Shown: piece by piece, positions 13,428 to 20,848 of the stretch
Layout: every line of letters starts with the position of its first letter
Position numbering within the stretch: position 1 is the stretch's first letter
Assembly (NCBI GenBank): GCA_030746295.1
Contig: JASLMY010000053.1
Coordinates: forward strand, 1 to 22,318
Source of the DNA: Alphaproteobacteria bacterium
GTDB taxonomy: Bacteria; Pseudomonadota; Alphaproteobacteria; GCA-2731375
Reading direction: 5' to 3'
Length of the DNA: 22,318 nucleotides
The notes under the pieces: model-generated
Told to the model about the DNA's origin: nothing
Database searches by the model: none
What the model saw: only the letters and a program-made list of their open reading frames with translations
Program-made: the position numbers and the translations under genes

Positions 13428-15017
13428 ATGGCGACAAGGCACGCGAACGGTCTGGTCCGGGTCTGCGCGGCGGACGAGTTGGTCGAGGGACACGCACGTG
13501 TCTTCAAGCACGGGACCAAGCAGATCGCGGTCTTGAAGACCGAGGCGGGCATCTATGCCTGCAACAACCGCTGCCCGCACGAGGGCTATCCGCTAAAGGT
13601 CGGGACGCTCACCGACGGCTGCGTCCTGACCTGCAACTGGCACAACTGGAAGTTCGACCTGGAAAGCGGCGAGACGCTCGTCGGCGGCGACCGACTGAGG
13701 CGCTATCCGGTGCATCTGAAAGCTGGTGCCGTTTGGCTCGACCTGACCGATTCCGCGCCTGAGGAACGGCTCGCCTGGTCGCGTGCCAGCCTGCGCGAGG
13801 CCTTCGACGACTACGACTATGATCGTATGGCCCGCGAGCTCGCCCGCCTGGAACGGGCCGGCGCCGATCCCTTGGAAGGGCTTGGCCTGGCGATCCGCTG
13901 GAGCCACGACCGCCTGGAGTTCGGTATGACGCACGCGCAAGCAGCCGCCGCCGACTGGCTGAGCCTGCGGGAGAGCCGGGGCCGAGGTGCGGCCAAGCAG
14001 CTGACCGCGACCCTGGAGGCGGTGGCGCACTTCGCCTGGGATTGCCTGCGCGAGCCGGCCTACCCCTACCCCAAGCGGGCGTCGAAGTACGATGCCCGAG
14101 GCCTGGTGCAGGCGGTCGAGGCCGAGAACGAGGCCGCCGCGATCGGCCAAGTCCGGGGGGCATTGAAACAAGGCCTCGACTTTGCGGCCCTGGAACGGCC
14201 GCTGACCGAAGCCGCCCTGGCCCACTTCCAGGGCTTCGGACACGCCATCATCTACGTCGCCAAGTCCGGCGAGCTGGCCCGGCGGCTCGGCCCGGAGCTG
14301 CTGGAGCCGTTGCTCTTGCCGCTCGTGCGGGGGCTCATCTATTCCCGGCGGGAGGATCTGATCCCGGAGTTCCGCAACTACCGGCCGGCGCTCGACGCCT
14401 GGGACGGGCAAGGCCGGGCCCGGGTCGGGCAAGAGGACTTCCAGGGCCTTTCCGTCAACCGGGCCCTGGCGCTGGCCGGCACGGCGAGCGCCGACACCGG
14501 CGCCCTCTACCACGCTCTCCTCGGCGCCCTGGCCTGGAACTTCCTGCATTACGACCTCTCGATGCAGGACCGAACCGACAACCCGATCAGCCGCAACATC
14601 GGCTGGCTCGACTTCACCCACGGCATTACCTTCGCCAACGCGGTCCGGACCCAGTGCGAGAAGTTCCCGGAGCTCTGGCCCCAGGGCCTCTTGCAAATGG
14701 CTTGCTTTGCCGGCCGCAACGCCGGCTTCCTGGACGACGGCGTCGACGAGACCGCATGGCGCGTCGACGCTCCACTGGCCTTCCTGGAGGCGGGGCTCGA
14801 CGGTCTATTCGATCACGGCGAGTTCGAGCACATCGTCGCCTGCCACTATTTGAAGACGACGATGGCGGCCTATCGAGAAGTTCTGGCCGCGCCCGAGGCG
14901 CCCTGGGCATCGACCCTGGCGGCGGCGCTCAACCGATTGCTGCACTCGCCGCTGAAACGCCGTCACGCCACACGCACCGCCCGCCAGGCCCTGACCTTCG
15001 TGGCTCAGGAGGGATAG
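13428..15017 (+). CDS. Rieske [2Fe-2S] domain protein with long His-rich helical C-terminal domain
   Basis: 529 residues from ATG 13428 (GGGG about 8 nt upstream); ATG 13416 would add four residues but has no ribosome site. Residues about 5-107 form a Rieske domain with a perfect CxH-17-CxxH motif: CPH (Cys49, His51) and CNWH (Cys69, His72). The other 420 residues are predicted mostly helical and contain spaced histidines in HFQGFGHAIIY, YHALLGALAWNFLHYD, DFTHGITFANAV and FDHGEFEHIVACHYLK. This resembles the questin-oxidase-like (DUF4243) layout, but only weakly and from memory. Plausible role: a cytoplasmic oxidoreductase or oxygenase whose Rieske centre feeds electrons to the C-terminal site. 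It lacks the Rieske-oxygenase iron motif. Divergent SufR-like repressor suggests Fe-S-dependent control. Confidence 0.8.
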   Translation: MATRHANGLVRVCAADELVEGHARVFKHGTKQIAVLKTEAGIYACNNRCPHEGYPLKVGTLTDGCVLTCNWHNWKFDLESGETLVGGDRLRRYPVHLKAGAVWLDLTDSAPEERLAWSRASLREAFDDYDYDRMARELARLERAGADPLEGLGLAIRWSHDRLEFGMTHAQAAAADWLSLRESRGRGAAKQLTATLEAVAHFAWDCLREPAYPYPKRASKYDARGLVQAVEAENEAAAIGQVRGALKQGLDFAALERPLTEAALAHFQGFGHAIIYVAKSGELARRLGPELLEPLLLPLVRGLIYSRREDLIPEFRNYRPALDAWDGQGRARVGQEDFQGLSVNRALALAGTASADTGALYHALLGALAWNFLHYDLSMQDRTDNPISRNIGWLDFTHGITFANAVRTQCEKFPELWPQGLLQMACFAGRNAGFLDDGVDETAWRVDAPLAFLEAGLDGLFDHGEFEHIVACHYLKTTMAAYREVLAAPEAPWASTLAAALNRLLHSPLKRRHATRTARQALTFVAQEG

Positions 15018-15034
15018 CTGACAGTGCCGTCCGC

Positions 15035-15862
15035 TCAGGCCTCACCGCGGTAAACGACGAAGGATTCATCGAGGACGCTGGCCAATCCCTCGACTTCGGT
15101 GTTGGCGCGGTCGGTTCGCGAGACCGCGTCGGCGGTGATCTCGCCGGCCCGGGCCAACTGCGTCGAGATCTCGCGGATGGAACCGGTCAACTGCTCCGAG
15201 GCGGCGGCCACGGTCTGCACATTGGTCGAGGCCTCCTCGGCGGCGGCGGCGACGGCGACCGAGCGCTCGCCGGCCGAAGTTGCCATCGTCTTCATCTCGT
15301 CCGAGGTGGAATCGAGCTCGGTCGCGGTCGCGGCCAAGGTCTCGGCGACGTGCTTGACCCGCGATTCGAACCGGTCGGCAACGCCCCGGAATTCGCCCAC
15401 TTTGGTGGCGATGGCCTGACTGGCGGCATTGATCGTCTGGCCGCTGCCGAGGAAGCTGCCGACCATGCCCTTCTCGATGATGCGGCGGAAGTACTGGTTC
15501 CGGCTGACGTATTGCATCGAGGCGGCGGACTCGCGCAGGAAGGCGTCGGTGCGGTCTATCAATTCGTTGATCGCCCAGAGCGTCTCGCCGAGCTCGCCGC
15601 CCTCGCGGATGTCGATGATTCGGGCCTCGAAGTCGCCGCCGGCGACGGCCCGGCAGACGCCGAGCGCCTGCGCCGCGGCGCGGGCGGCGCGGCGCTGGAA
15701 CCGGATCGCCAGCAGCGCCGAGGCGACGGCGACGCCACCGAGAGCGAGGCTCGCATAGATGCCGCCCGCTCCCGTCACGGCGATTGCGACGAGGCCGAGG
15801 GCGGCAAGCGCGCTGCCGGCCGAGGCCAGTTGCGCCTTAGAGAGAGAAGACCAGTTCGTCAT
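15035..15862 (-). CDS. methyl-accepting chemotaxis-type protein, truncated before the signalling tip
   Basis: 275 residues from ATG 15862 (AAAGGAG 6 nt upstream; a TTG two codons earlier is too close to that site). Two hydrophobic helices lie in about residues 10-53, then a HAMP-like linker, then a long coiled coil typical of chemoreceptors (SAGERSVAVAAAAEEAS, NVQTVAAASEQLTGSI, EISTQLARAGEITADAV). It breaks off after NTEVEGLA, just where receptors continue to the conserved hairpin tip (IGDVV..IA.QTNLLALNA.IEAARAGE). Instead a 13-residue tail SVLDESFVVYRGEA-like ends the protein. Without the tip it cannot bind CheA/CheW, so it is probably a remnant. Its start overlaps the PAS gene stop by 26 nt. 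Convergent with the Rieske gene, 17 bp apart. Confidence 0.7.
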   Translation of the reverse strand: MTNWSSLSKAQLASAGSALAALGLVAIAVTGAGGIYASLALGGVAVASALLAIRFQRRAARAAAQALGVCRAVAGGDFEARIIDIREGGELGETLWAINELIDRTDAFLRESAASMQYVSRNQYFRRIIEKGMVGSFLGSGQTINAASQAIATKVGEFRGVADRFESRVKHVAETLAATATELDSTSDEMKTMATSAGERSVAVAAAAEEASTNVQTVAAASEQLTGSIREISTQLARAGEITADAVSRTDRANTEVEGLASVLDESFVVYRGEA

Positions 15863-16424
15863 AACCAACTCCTTTCTCCTTCAAGAGGTTCTCCAGCATG
15901 GCGAAGCTGGCCGCCAAGCCCTGCTTACGGTCCTGATGCCGGGTCTCTTCCGCCAGCAGGGACCTGTAGAGGGGCGTGATCGTCTCGTCGACGACGCGCC
16001 GGTCCGGTACCCGTCGGTTCGAGTGGTAGCCGACGATCTCGCCGTTGGCGTCGAAGCTCGGCGTGACGTGGGCGAAGACCCAATAGTGGTCGCCGTTCCG
16101 GGCCATATTGTTGACGTAGGCGAAGATCTCCTGCTGCGCCTCGAGGGTGTCCCACAACAGCTTGAAGACGCAGCGCGGCATCGCCGGATGGCGGATCAGG
16201 CTGTGCGGCGCGCCCAGAAGCTCTTGCTCGGAATAGCCGGCGACTCGCATGAAGACGCGGTTGGCGTAAGTGATCCGACCCTTGAGATCGGTCTTGGAGA
16301 CGATGATCTCGTCGTCGTCGAAGAACCGCTCGACGCCGGTCGGCGTCACCGTCCGGCTGAGCTTGCGGGTCGCCACCTGGTCGCCCGAGGCGGCGCCGCG
16401 AAAATCACGTTTGAGAAATGTCAA
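15837..16424 (-). CDS. PAS-domain protein (Aer-like redox/energy sensor), TTG start
   Basis: 195 residues. The frame is closed by TGA 18 nt upstream of position 16424 and has no ATG until the middle of the PAS domain, so TTG at 16424 is the likely start; GGGAGAGGGG lies just upstream. The PAS domain spans about 35-130: DDEIIVSKTDLKGRITYANRVF, VAGYSEQELLGAPHSLIRHPAMP, LLWDTLEAQQEIFAYVNNMARNGDHYWVFAHVTP. That pattern is the Aer-type PAS, which binds FAD in E. coli Aer; the conserved Trp, Asn and His positions look present. The C-terminal helix has a coiled-coil character. It is split from, and overlaps by 26 nt, the chemoreceptor-like gene downstream, so the pair is a two-protein version of an Aer receptor. 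Confidence 0.85.
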   Translation of the reverse strand: MTFLKRDFRGAASGDQVATRKLSRTVTPTGVERFFDDDEIIVSKTDLKGRITYANRVFMRVAGYSEQELLGAPHSLIRHPAMPRCVFKLLWDTLEAQQEIFAYVNNMARNGDHYWVFAHVTPSFDANGEIVGYHSNRRVPDRRVVDETITPLYRSLLAEETRHQDRKQGLAASFAMLENLLKEKGVGYDELVFSL

Positions 16425-16881
16425 ATCCCCTCTCCCAGTTCAAGGCACCCTCGACCGAACGCCCCCATTCGATTTCGCGAACTTAATCCGATAGGCCATC
16501 TCTTCTACGTCAAACGATATTATCGAAATCATTAAAGAGGTATTTATAAAACCTACGAATGCATAAAACTCGACTAATATTGTAGAGAGAGACCGATAAG
16601 AACGTCGCGGGAGCTCGGTCAGACCGACCTCGGGACGGCATGAGCAAGACGGGCAGATGGCCGAAAATCGGCCGATAAAGGCTTTGGTGCTTTGCGATTT
16701 AAGCGCTCGGCAGCGGCTTCGGTGGCGCTTGGCGAAGCGGACCGCTCTATATATTCTTAAGTGTATTAATTTATACGAATCGAAATTCCGTCGATTACAT
16801 CAATAAATACAAAGTTGTGCGGTCAAAACGCGGTCATCTGAACCGGAGGCACCGCCCAAAGGGGCGACGACGCCCTACGCC
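16425..16881. other. 457-bp non-coding stretch with two AT-rich patches
   Basis: No credible ORF is seen. Patches at about 16500-16575 and 16740-16820 are visibly AT-rich, unlike the GC-rich genes around; 16580-16740 is of normal composition. The left patch lies 80-150 bp upstream of the PAS gene and probably carries its promoter; it includes an 11-nt palindrome CGATA-T-TATCG at 16515-16525. A short hairpin GGCCGA-AAA-TCGGCC occurs at 16659-16673 without a following T-run. No transposon ends, tRNA or terminator can be supported. A small RNA is possible but unproven. Confidence 0.5.
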
Positions 16882-17343
16882 TCACTCCAGATAGCCGAGC
16901 GGCAGGGCCGTGGTGTGCTTGATCGTCTCCATGGCGAAGCTGGAGGAGACGTCGGCCAGATCCGCGGCCTCGATCAGGCGTTTGTAGACGGCGTCGTAGC
17001 CGGCGATATCGGGCACGACGATGCGAAGCAGGTAGTCGACATCGCCGCTCAGGCGGTAGAACTCGACCACCTCGTCGATCTCCGCCACCGCCCGGGCGAA
17101 GCCCTCGAGCCATGCCTGGTTGTGCTGGCTGGTCTTGAGGCGGACGAAGACGGTGACGCCGACGTTCAGGCGCTCCGGGTCCAGGAGCGCCACCCGCTTG
17201 CGGATCACGCCCGCCTTCTCGAGGTTCTGAATACGCCGCCAGCAGGGCGTTGCCGACAGCCCGACCCGCTCCGCCACCGCCGCCACCGGCAGCGTCGCGT
17301 CTTCCTGCAGGCACTGGAGAATTTTCCGATCGATGGCATCCAT
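16882..17343 (-). CDS. Lrp/AsnC-family transcriptional regulator
   Basis: 153 residues, full length. The N-terminal helix-turn-helix is LDAIDRKILQ-like (MDAIDRKILQCLQEDATLPVA), then VAERVGLSATPCWRRIQNLEKAGVI. The linker strand RVALLDPERLNVGVTVFVRL leads into the RAM ligand-binding domain, with SGDVDYLLRIVVPDIAGYDAVYKR and a GLADV-like LADVSSSFAMETIKHTTALPL. These proteins form octamers or dimers that sense amino acids or other small ligands. GGAG lies 11 nt before ATG 17343. Just upstream are tandem ATTAGAATT/ATTAGAATG repeats, which suit autoregulation. Next gene upstream on the same strand is an MDR oxidoreductase (151-bp gap), possibly its target. Confidence 0.92.
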   Translation of the reverse strand: MDAIDRKILQCLQEDATLPVAAVAERVGLSATPCWRRIQNLEKAGVIRKRVALLDPERLNVGVTVFVRLKTSQHNQAWLEGFARAVAEIDEVVEFYRLSGDVDYLLRIVVPDIAGYDAVYKRLIEAADLADVSSSFAMETIKHTTALPLGYLE

Positions 17344-17364
17344 ACCGAATTATGCTCCAATATC

Positions 17365-17382
17365 ATTAGAATTATTAGAATG
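17365..17382. promoter_or_regulatory. tandem ATTAGAAT(T/G) repeats upstream of the Lrp/AsnC gene
   Basis: Two adjacent 9-mers, ATTAGAATT (17365-17373) and ATTAGAATG (17374-17382), lie 22 bp before the Lrp-type start codon in a short AT-rich block. Lrp-family proteins commonly bind AT-rich, phased sites in front of their own genes. Their role as an operator here is inferred from position only. Confidence 0.35.
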
Positions 17383-17494
17383 AATTTCCAATAAGTTTGG
17401 CACTCTGACAAGACTTCGCGAAAATATTTGGGCGCGCCCAGGCTGGCCGCAAGGGCGTTCCGACACCGGGCACGAAAACGCGCGCCGAGTGGCC

Positions 17495-18502
17495 TCAGGG
17501 GACGATCACGACCTTGCCGACGACCTCGCGCTCCTCCAGGAGGCGCATCCCCTCGCCCGCTTCCTCGAGCGGCAGGACCCGGTCGATTTCGGGCTTCAAC
17601 CGGCCTTCGCCGAGCAGGCCCAAGAGGCTCTCCAGGTCCTCGCGCTGCCAGCCGTTGGAGCCCTTGACGTCGATCTCGTAGGTCCAGATGAAACGGATGT
17701 CGGTCTTGGGGTCGTAGCCGGCGGTGGCCCCGCAGGTCAGCATCCGACCGCCGAGGCAAAGGCAGCGAAGCGACGGCACCCAGGTCTCGCCGCCGGTGTT
17801 GTTGACGACCACGTCGACGCCGCCGGTGGGGCGCAACCGGGTCGGCTTGCCGAAACGGGACCAGACCCCCTTGACCATGTCCTCCTTGGAAAGGTCGATA
17901 ATGTCGTCGGCGCCGATCTCGCGCAGGCGGACCGCCTTCTCGGGGCTGCTGGTGCAGGCGATCACCTCGGCCCCAGACAGCTTGGCGAGCAGCACGCAGC
18001 AGGTGCCGACGCCACCGCTGGCGCCCAGGATCAGAACTCGCTCGCCCGCCTGGATGTGGCCGTTGGTGATCATCATCCGGTGCGCGGTGCCGTAGGCACA
18101 CGGCAGCGCCGCCGCGGTCTCGAAGCCGATGCCCTCGTCGAGGCGGATCAGCTGCCTGGCCGAGACCCGGCAGTATTCGGCGAGGCCACCGTGGCGGGTT
18201 TCGCCCATCAGCGTGCCGTCCTCCCAGTCGGTCGGGTTTACCAGCACGCGCTCGCCCACCTGCCAGCCGTCGACGCCGGGGCCGAGAGCGGCGACCTCGC
18301 CGGCCATGTCGAGGCCCATGATCATCGGCATCGGCACCTTGATCCCCGGCATGCCCCTGCGGGTGAAGAGGTCGTGATAGTTGAGTGCCGCCGCGCCGAC
18401 GCGGATCAGCACCTCGCCTGCCGCAGGCTCTGGGTCCGGGAAATCCGGCTCATAGACCAGCACCTCCGGGCCGCCGTGTTGGTGGATCACTTGCGCCCTC
18501 AT
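17495..18502 (-). CDS. MDR-superfamily zinc-binding alcohol dehydrogenase / quinone oxidoreductase-like
   Basis: 335 residues. The GroES-like domain spans about 1-140 (NYHDLFTRRGMPG, MIMGLDMAGEVAALGPGVDGWQVGERVLV, RHGGLAEYCRV), followed by a Rossmann domain with LILGASGGVGTCCVLLAKLSGAEVIAC at about 163-189. AALNYHDLF is typical of quinone-reductase-like members; the full structural-zinc cysteine set is not seen. NAD(P)H-linked reduction of an enone, aldehyde or quinone is likely; the substrate is unknown. ATG at 18500-18502 overlaps the acyl-CoA synthetase stop (ATGA), showing a coupled operon. It differs clearly from the MDR protein at 1770-2705. Confidence 0.9.
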   Translation of the reverse strand: MRAQVIHQHGGPEVLVYEPDFPDPEPAAGEVLIRVGAAALNYHDLFTRRGMPGIKVPMPMIMGLDMAGEVAALGPGVDGWQVGERVLVNPTDWEDGTLMGETRHGGLAEYCRVSARQLIRLDEGIGFETAAALPCAYGTAHRMMITNGHIQAGERVLILGASGGVGTCCVLLAKLSGAEVIACTSSPEKAVRLREIGADDIIDLSKEDMVKGVWSRFGKPTRLRPTGGVDVVVNNTGGETWVPSLRCLCLGGRMLTCGATAGYDPKTDIRFIWTYEIDVKGSNGWQREDLESLLGLLGEGRLKPEIDRVLPLEEAGEGMRLLEEREVVGKVVIVP

Positions 18503-20016
18503 ACCTGGCCTCCCGTCTCTGCCGCCGCCCGCTCGGTCAGGGCCGTGCGGTCGATCTTGTTGGTCGCCGCCAGCGGCAGGGCATCGAGAAAGAAGACTCG
18601 CCGCGGGTGCTGAAAGGCCGGCGCATGAGCGAGCGCGAACGCCTTCACCGTCTCTTCGCGCAACTCGGCACCGGCGCGGGCGACGATGAAGGCCACCGGC
18701 TTCGCCCCTTTGATCTCGTCTGCGACCGGCACGACGCAGGCCTGGTCGATGTCGTCGTGGCGTTCCAGCATCTTCTCCACCTCGCCCGGATAGAGGTTCT
18801 CGCCGCCGCAGTTGAACATGTCGTCGGCACGGCCGACGAAATAGTACCAGCCGTCGTCGTCACGGCGCATGACGTCGCCGGTGTCGTACCAGCCATCGGC
18901 CGTGATCCGCTCGGCTGTCTTGTCGGGCAGGTTGTGATAGCCCGGCATCATCGCCGGCGTATCCAGCTGCAGGACGCCCTCGGCCGCCTCGCGGCCCGCG
19001 TCGTCGACGAGGCGGATGCCGATCCCGGCGAGCGGGTAGCCGAGCGACAGGTCTGGCCGCGGCAGGCCGTCGGGATGGGGGCCGAAGACGCCGGCCCCCG
19101 CTTCCGTGGTGCCGTAGCTGTTGGACTGTATCCGGCCCGGAAGGACCGCCTTCAGGGCGTCGACCAGATGCTGCGTCAACGGCGCCGAGCCCATGCCAAC
19201 GACCTCAACTGAGGAAAGATCGGTCCGCCCCAGAAGCTCTGTCTCGCGCGCCACCAGGGCCAGCATGGTCGGCACCGAGGTCAGCCAGGTGCAGCGGTGG
19301 CGTTCGATCGCCTCGATATAGGCCGGCGCCCGGAACTCGGGCAGCAGGACCATGCTGGCATGGCTCGCCATCACCAACTTGGTGAAGATCAGCGCGTTCA
19401 TGTGGTAGAGGGGTGCGGCGACGAGAAAGCGATGGCGCGAATAGTCGGGGTCGACCTGCGCGCGCGCCGCGATCACCCAAAGCTGACCGGCATGGCTGAG
19501 CGGCACGCCCTTCGGAACCCCGGTCGAGCCGGAGGTGTAAAGAAACATCGCGATCTCGTCTTCGTCGGGGCGCACGCTCTCGAAATCGCCCGGGTCGAGC
19601 AACGCCCCGAAGCCGTCCTCGCCGGCGCCGTCAAAGCACACCACCGGGATATCGTCGGGACAGTCGGCCAGGCGCGCGGTATCGGCGAAGACCATGGCGA
19701 CATCGGCGTCGCCGAGGATGTAGCGGATCGTCTCGGACGGAAATCGATAGCTCACCGGCACCGAGACCAGACCCGCCCGCATGGTGCCGAAATAGGCGGT
19801 GAGGAACTCGGCCCGATTGGCCGACAGGATGGCGACCCGTTGCCCGCGCTTCAGGCCGCGACGCAACAGGCCACGCGCCACCGCCCGGGCCTCGGCGTCG
19901 ACCTCTCCGTGGCTGAAGCGGCGCGGCCGTTCCGGCTCCAAGAGATCGACCAACGCCAGCGCCGCCGGGTCCCGGTCCCGCCCGACCAGGTCTCCGAGGT
20001 TGAAGAACTGCCCCAT
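18499..20016 (-). CDS. AMP-binding acyl-CoA synthetase (class I adenylate-forming enzyme)
   Basis: 505 residues from ATG 20016, preceded by GGGAGGG about 10 nt upstream; the frame is open to 20070 but the extra 18 residues do not look like family sequence. Adenylation motifs are all present: FLYTSGSTGVPKGVPLSH (P-loop, A3), NSYGTTEAGAGVFG (A5), GWYDTGDVMRRDDDGWYYFVGRADDMF (A7/A8) with GGENLYPGEVE, and LPLAATNKIDRTAL with the catalytic A10 lysine. It activates a carboxylate to acyl-AMP and then the CoA thioester. The acid is not predictable. Its operon partner is the MDR oxidoreductase, and 115 bp separate it from the Crp-type regulator upstream. Confidence 0.93.
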   Translation of the reverse strand: MGQFFNLGDLVGRDRDPAALALVDLLEPERPRRFSHGEVDAEARAVARGLLRRGLKRGQRVAILSANRAEFLTAYFGTMRAGLVSVPVSYRFPSETIRYILGDADVAMVFADTARLADCPDDIPVVCFDGAGEDGFGALLDPGDFESVRPDEDEIAMFLYTSGSTGVPKGVPLSHAGQLWVIAARAQVDPDYSRHRFLVAAPLYHMNALIFTKLVMASHASMVLLPEFRAPAYIEAIERHRCTWLTSVPTMLALVARETELLGRTDLSSVEVVGMGSAPLTQHLVDALKAVLPGRIQSNSYGTTEAGAGVFGPHPDGLPRPDLSLGYPLAGIGIRLVDDAGREAAEGVLQLDTPAMMPGYHNLPDKTAERITADGWYDTGDVMRRDDDGWYYFVGRADDMFNCGGENLYPGEVEKMLERHDDIDQACVVPVADEIKGAKPVAFIVARAGAELREETVKAFALAHAPAFQHPRRVFFLDALPLAATNKIDRTALTERAAAETGGQV

Positions 20017-20131
20017 CGCGGACCGACGCCCTCCCCTGCTCTCGCTTCCCTCTCGGTCGACGCGGGGCATCTTGCGACAGGCCAGGGCGCTTTCGCAATC
20101 GGTGTAAGGGGTGGCCGGGCGCCGCGCCGGC

Positions 20132-20848
20132 TCAGGCGTGGCCGTCGCCGTCGAGCGCGCGGAGCCGAGCGATGTCCTCGATGACGATGCGGTGGCCCGA
20201 GCTCTCGACCCCCATCTTGCGGAGCTTGGAGAGCGAGCGCGAGAAGGTTTCGGGCTGCATGCCGAGGCGGCCGGCGATCAGCGCCTTGTCGACCGGCAGG
20301 CTTATGGTCACCGGGCCCGTCGTCTCCGACGACATTCGGGACAGGAAGGCGGCGACCCGCTCGGTGGTCGACTTGACGGTCCGCTGCTCGACTTGGCGCA
20401 CGAGATACCTGAGCCGCAGCGACATCGCGGCCAGCATGTTGAGGCCGACCTCGGGGTTGGTGGTGATCGTGCGCACGAAGGACGCGCTCGGGATCACCAG
20501 CAGGCGCGCGTCGTCCGCGACCGAGCAGCTGGCGGGATAGATCTTGTTGGCGAAGATCGCCGCCTCGGCGACGACCTCACCGGCGCCGAAGACGCCGATC
20601 ACGCTCTCGCCGCCGTCGGCCGCCTGACGAAAGACCTTTAGCCAACCGTCGAAGACGACGTAGAAATTCTCCGCCGGCTCGTCCTGCAGGAACAGAAGCG
20701 TGTTGCGCCGGTAGCGGCGAACCACCGCATCCATCAACAAGGTCGCGATCGCCGCCGACGGTACGCCGGCGAAGAGAGGCGATTTCGACAGGTGCTCCAG
20801 ATCGCCACTCTTGGCACCGAGCCTTTGCCGCAACTGCTCCCATTCCAT
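20132..20848 (-). CDS. Crp/Fnr-family transcriptional regulator (no FNR Fe-S cysteines)
   Basis: 238 residues from ATG 20848, with GGAGGT about 10 nt upstream; the frame is open to 20998 but the 50-residue extension is Arg/Gly-rich. Cyclic-nucleotide-binding-like beta-barrel at about 20-130 (SPLFAGVPSAAIATLL, FLQDEPAENFYVVFDGWLKVF, GAGEVVAEAAIF), dimer helix, and winged helix near the C-terminus (DKALIAGRLGMQPETFSRSLSKLRKMGV). The E..SR recognition helix is like FNR, which reads TTGAT-type sites. The N-terminal cysteine cluster of FNR is absent, so oxygen sensing by [4Fe-4S] is not expected; a heme or other effector (Dnr-like) is possible. No clear TTGATnnnnATCAA site is seen nearby. Confidence 0.9.
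   Translation of the reverse strand: MEWEQLRQRLGAKSGDLEHLSKSPLFAGVPSAAIATLLMDAVVRRYRRNTLLFLQDEPAENFYVVFDGWLKVFRQAADGGESVIGVFGAGEVVAEAAIFANKIYPASCSVADDARLLVIPSASFVRTITTNPEVGLNMLAAMSLRLRYLVRQVEQRTVKSTTERVAAFLSRMSSETTGPVTISLPVDKALIAGRLGMQPETFSRSLSKLRKMGVESSGHRIVIEDIARLRALDGDGHA

Noticed and set aside
14042..15979. Long plus-strand frame of 645 codons running past the Rieske gene end
   Set aside because: It covers the Rieske gene in a second frame and the chemoreceptor in antisense; low-complexity Arg/Pro/Gly sequence.
16671..16678. GCCGATAA, the -10 word of flagellar sigma-28 promoters, near the chemoreceptor operon
   Set aside because: It is on the wrong strand for that operon and no TAAA-type -35 lies at the right distance.
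16853..16866. CGCCC-AAAG-GGGCG hairpin after the Lrp gene as a terminator
   Set aside because: The stem has only five base pairs and no T-run follows on the minus strand.
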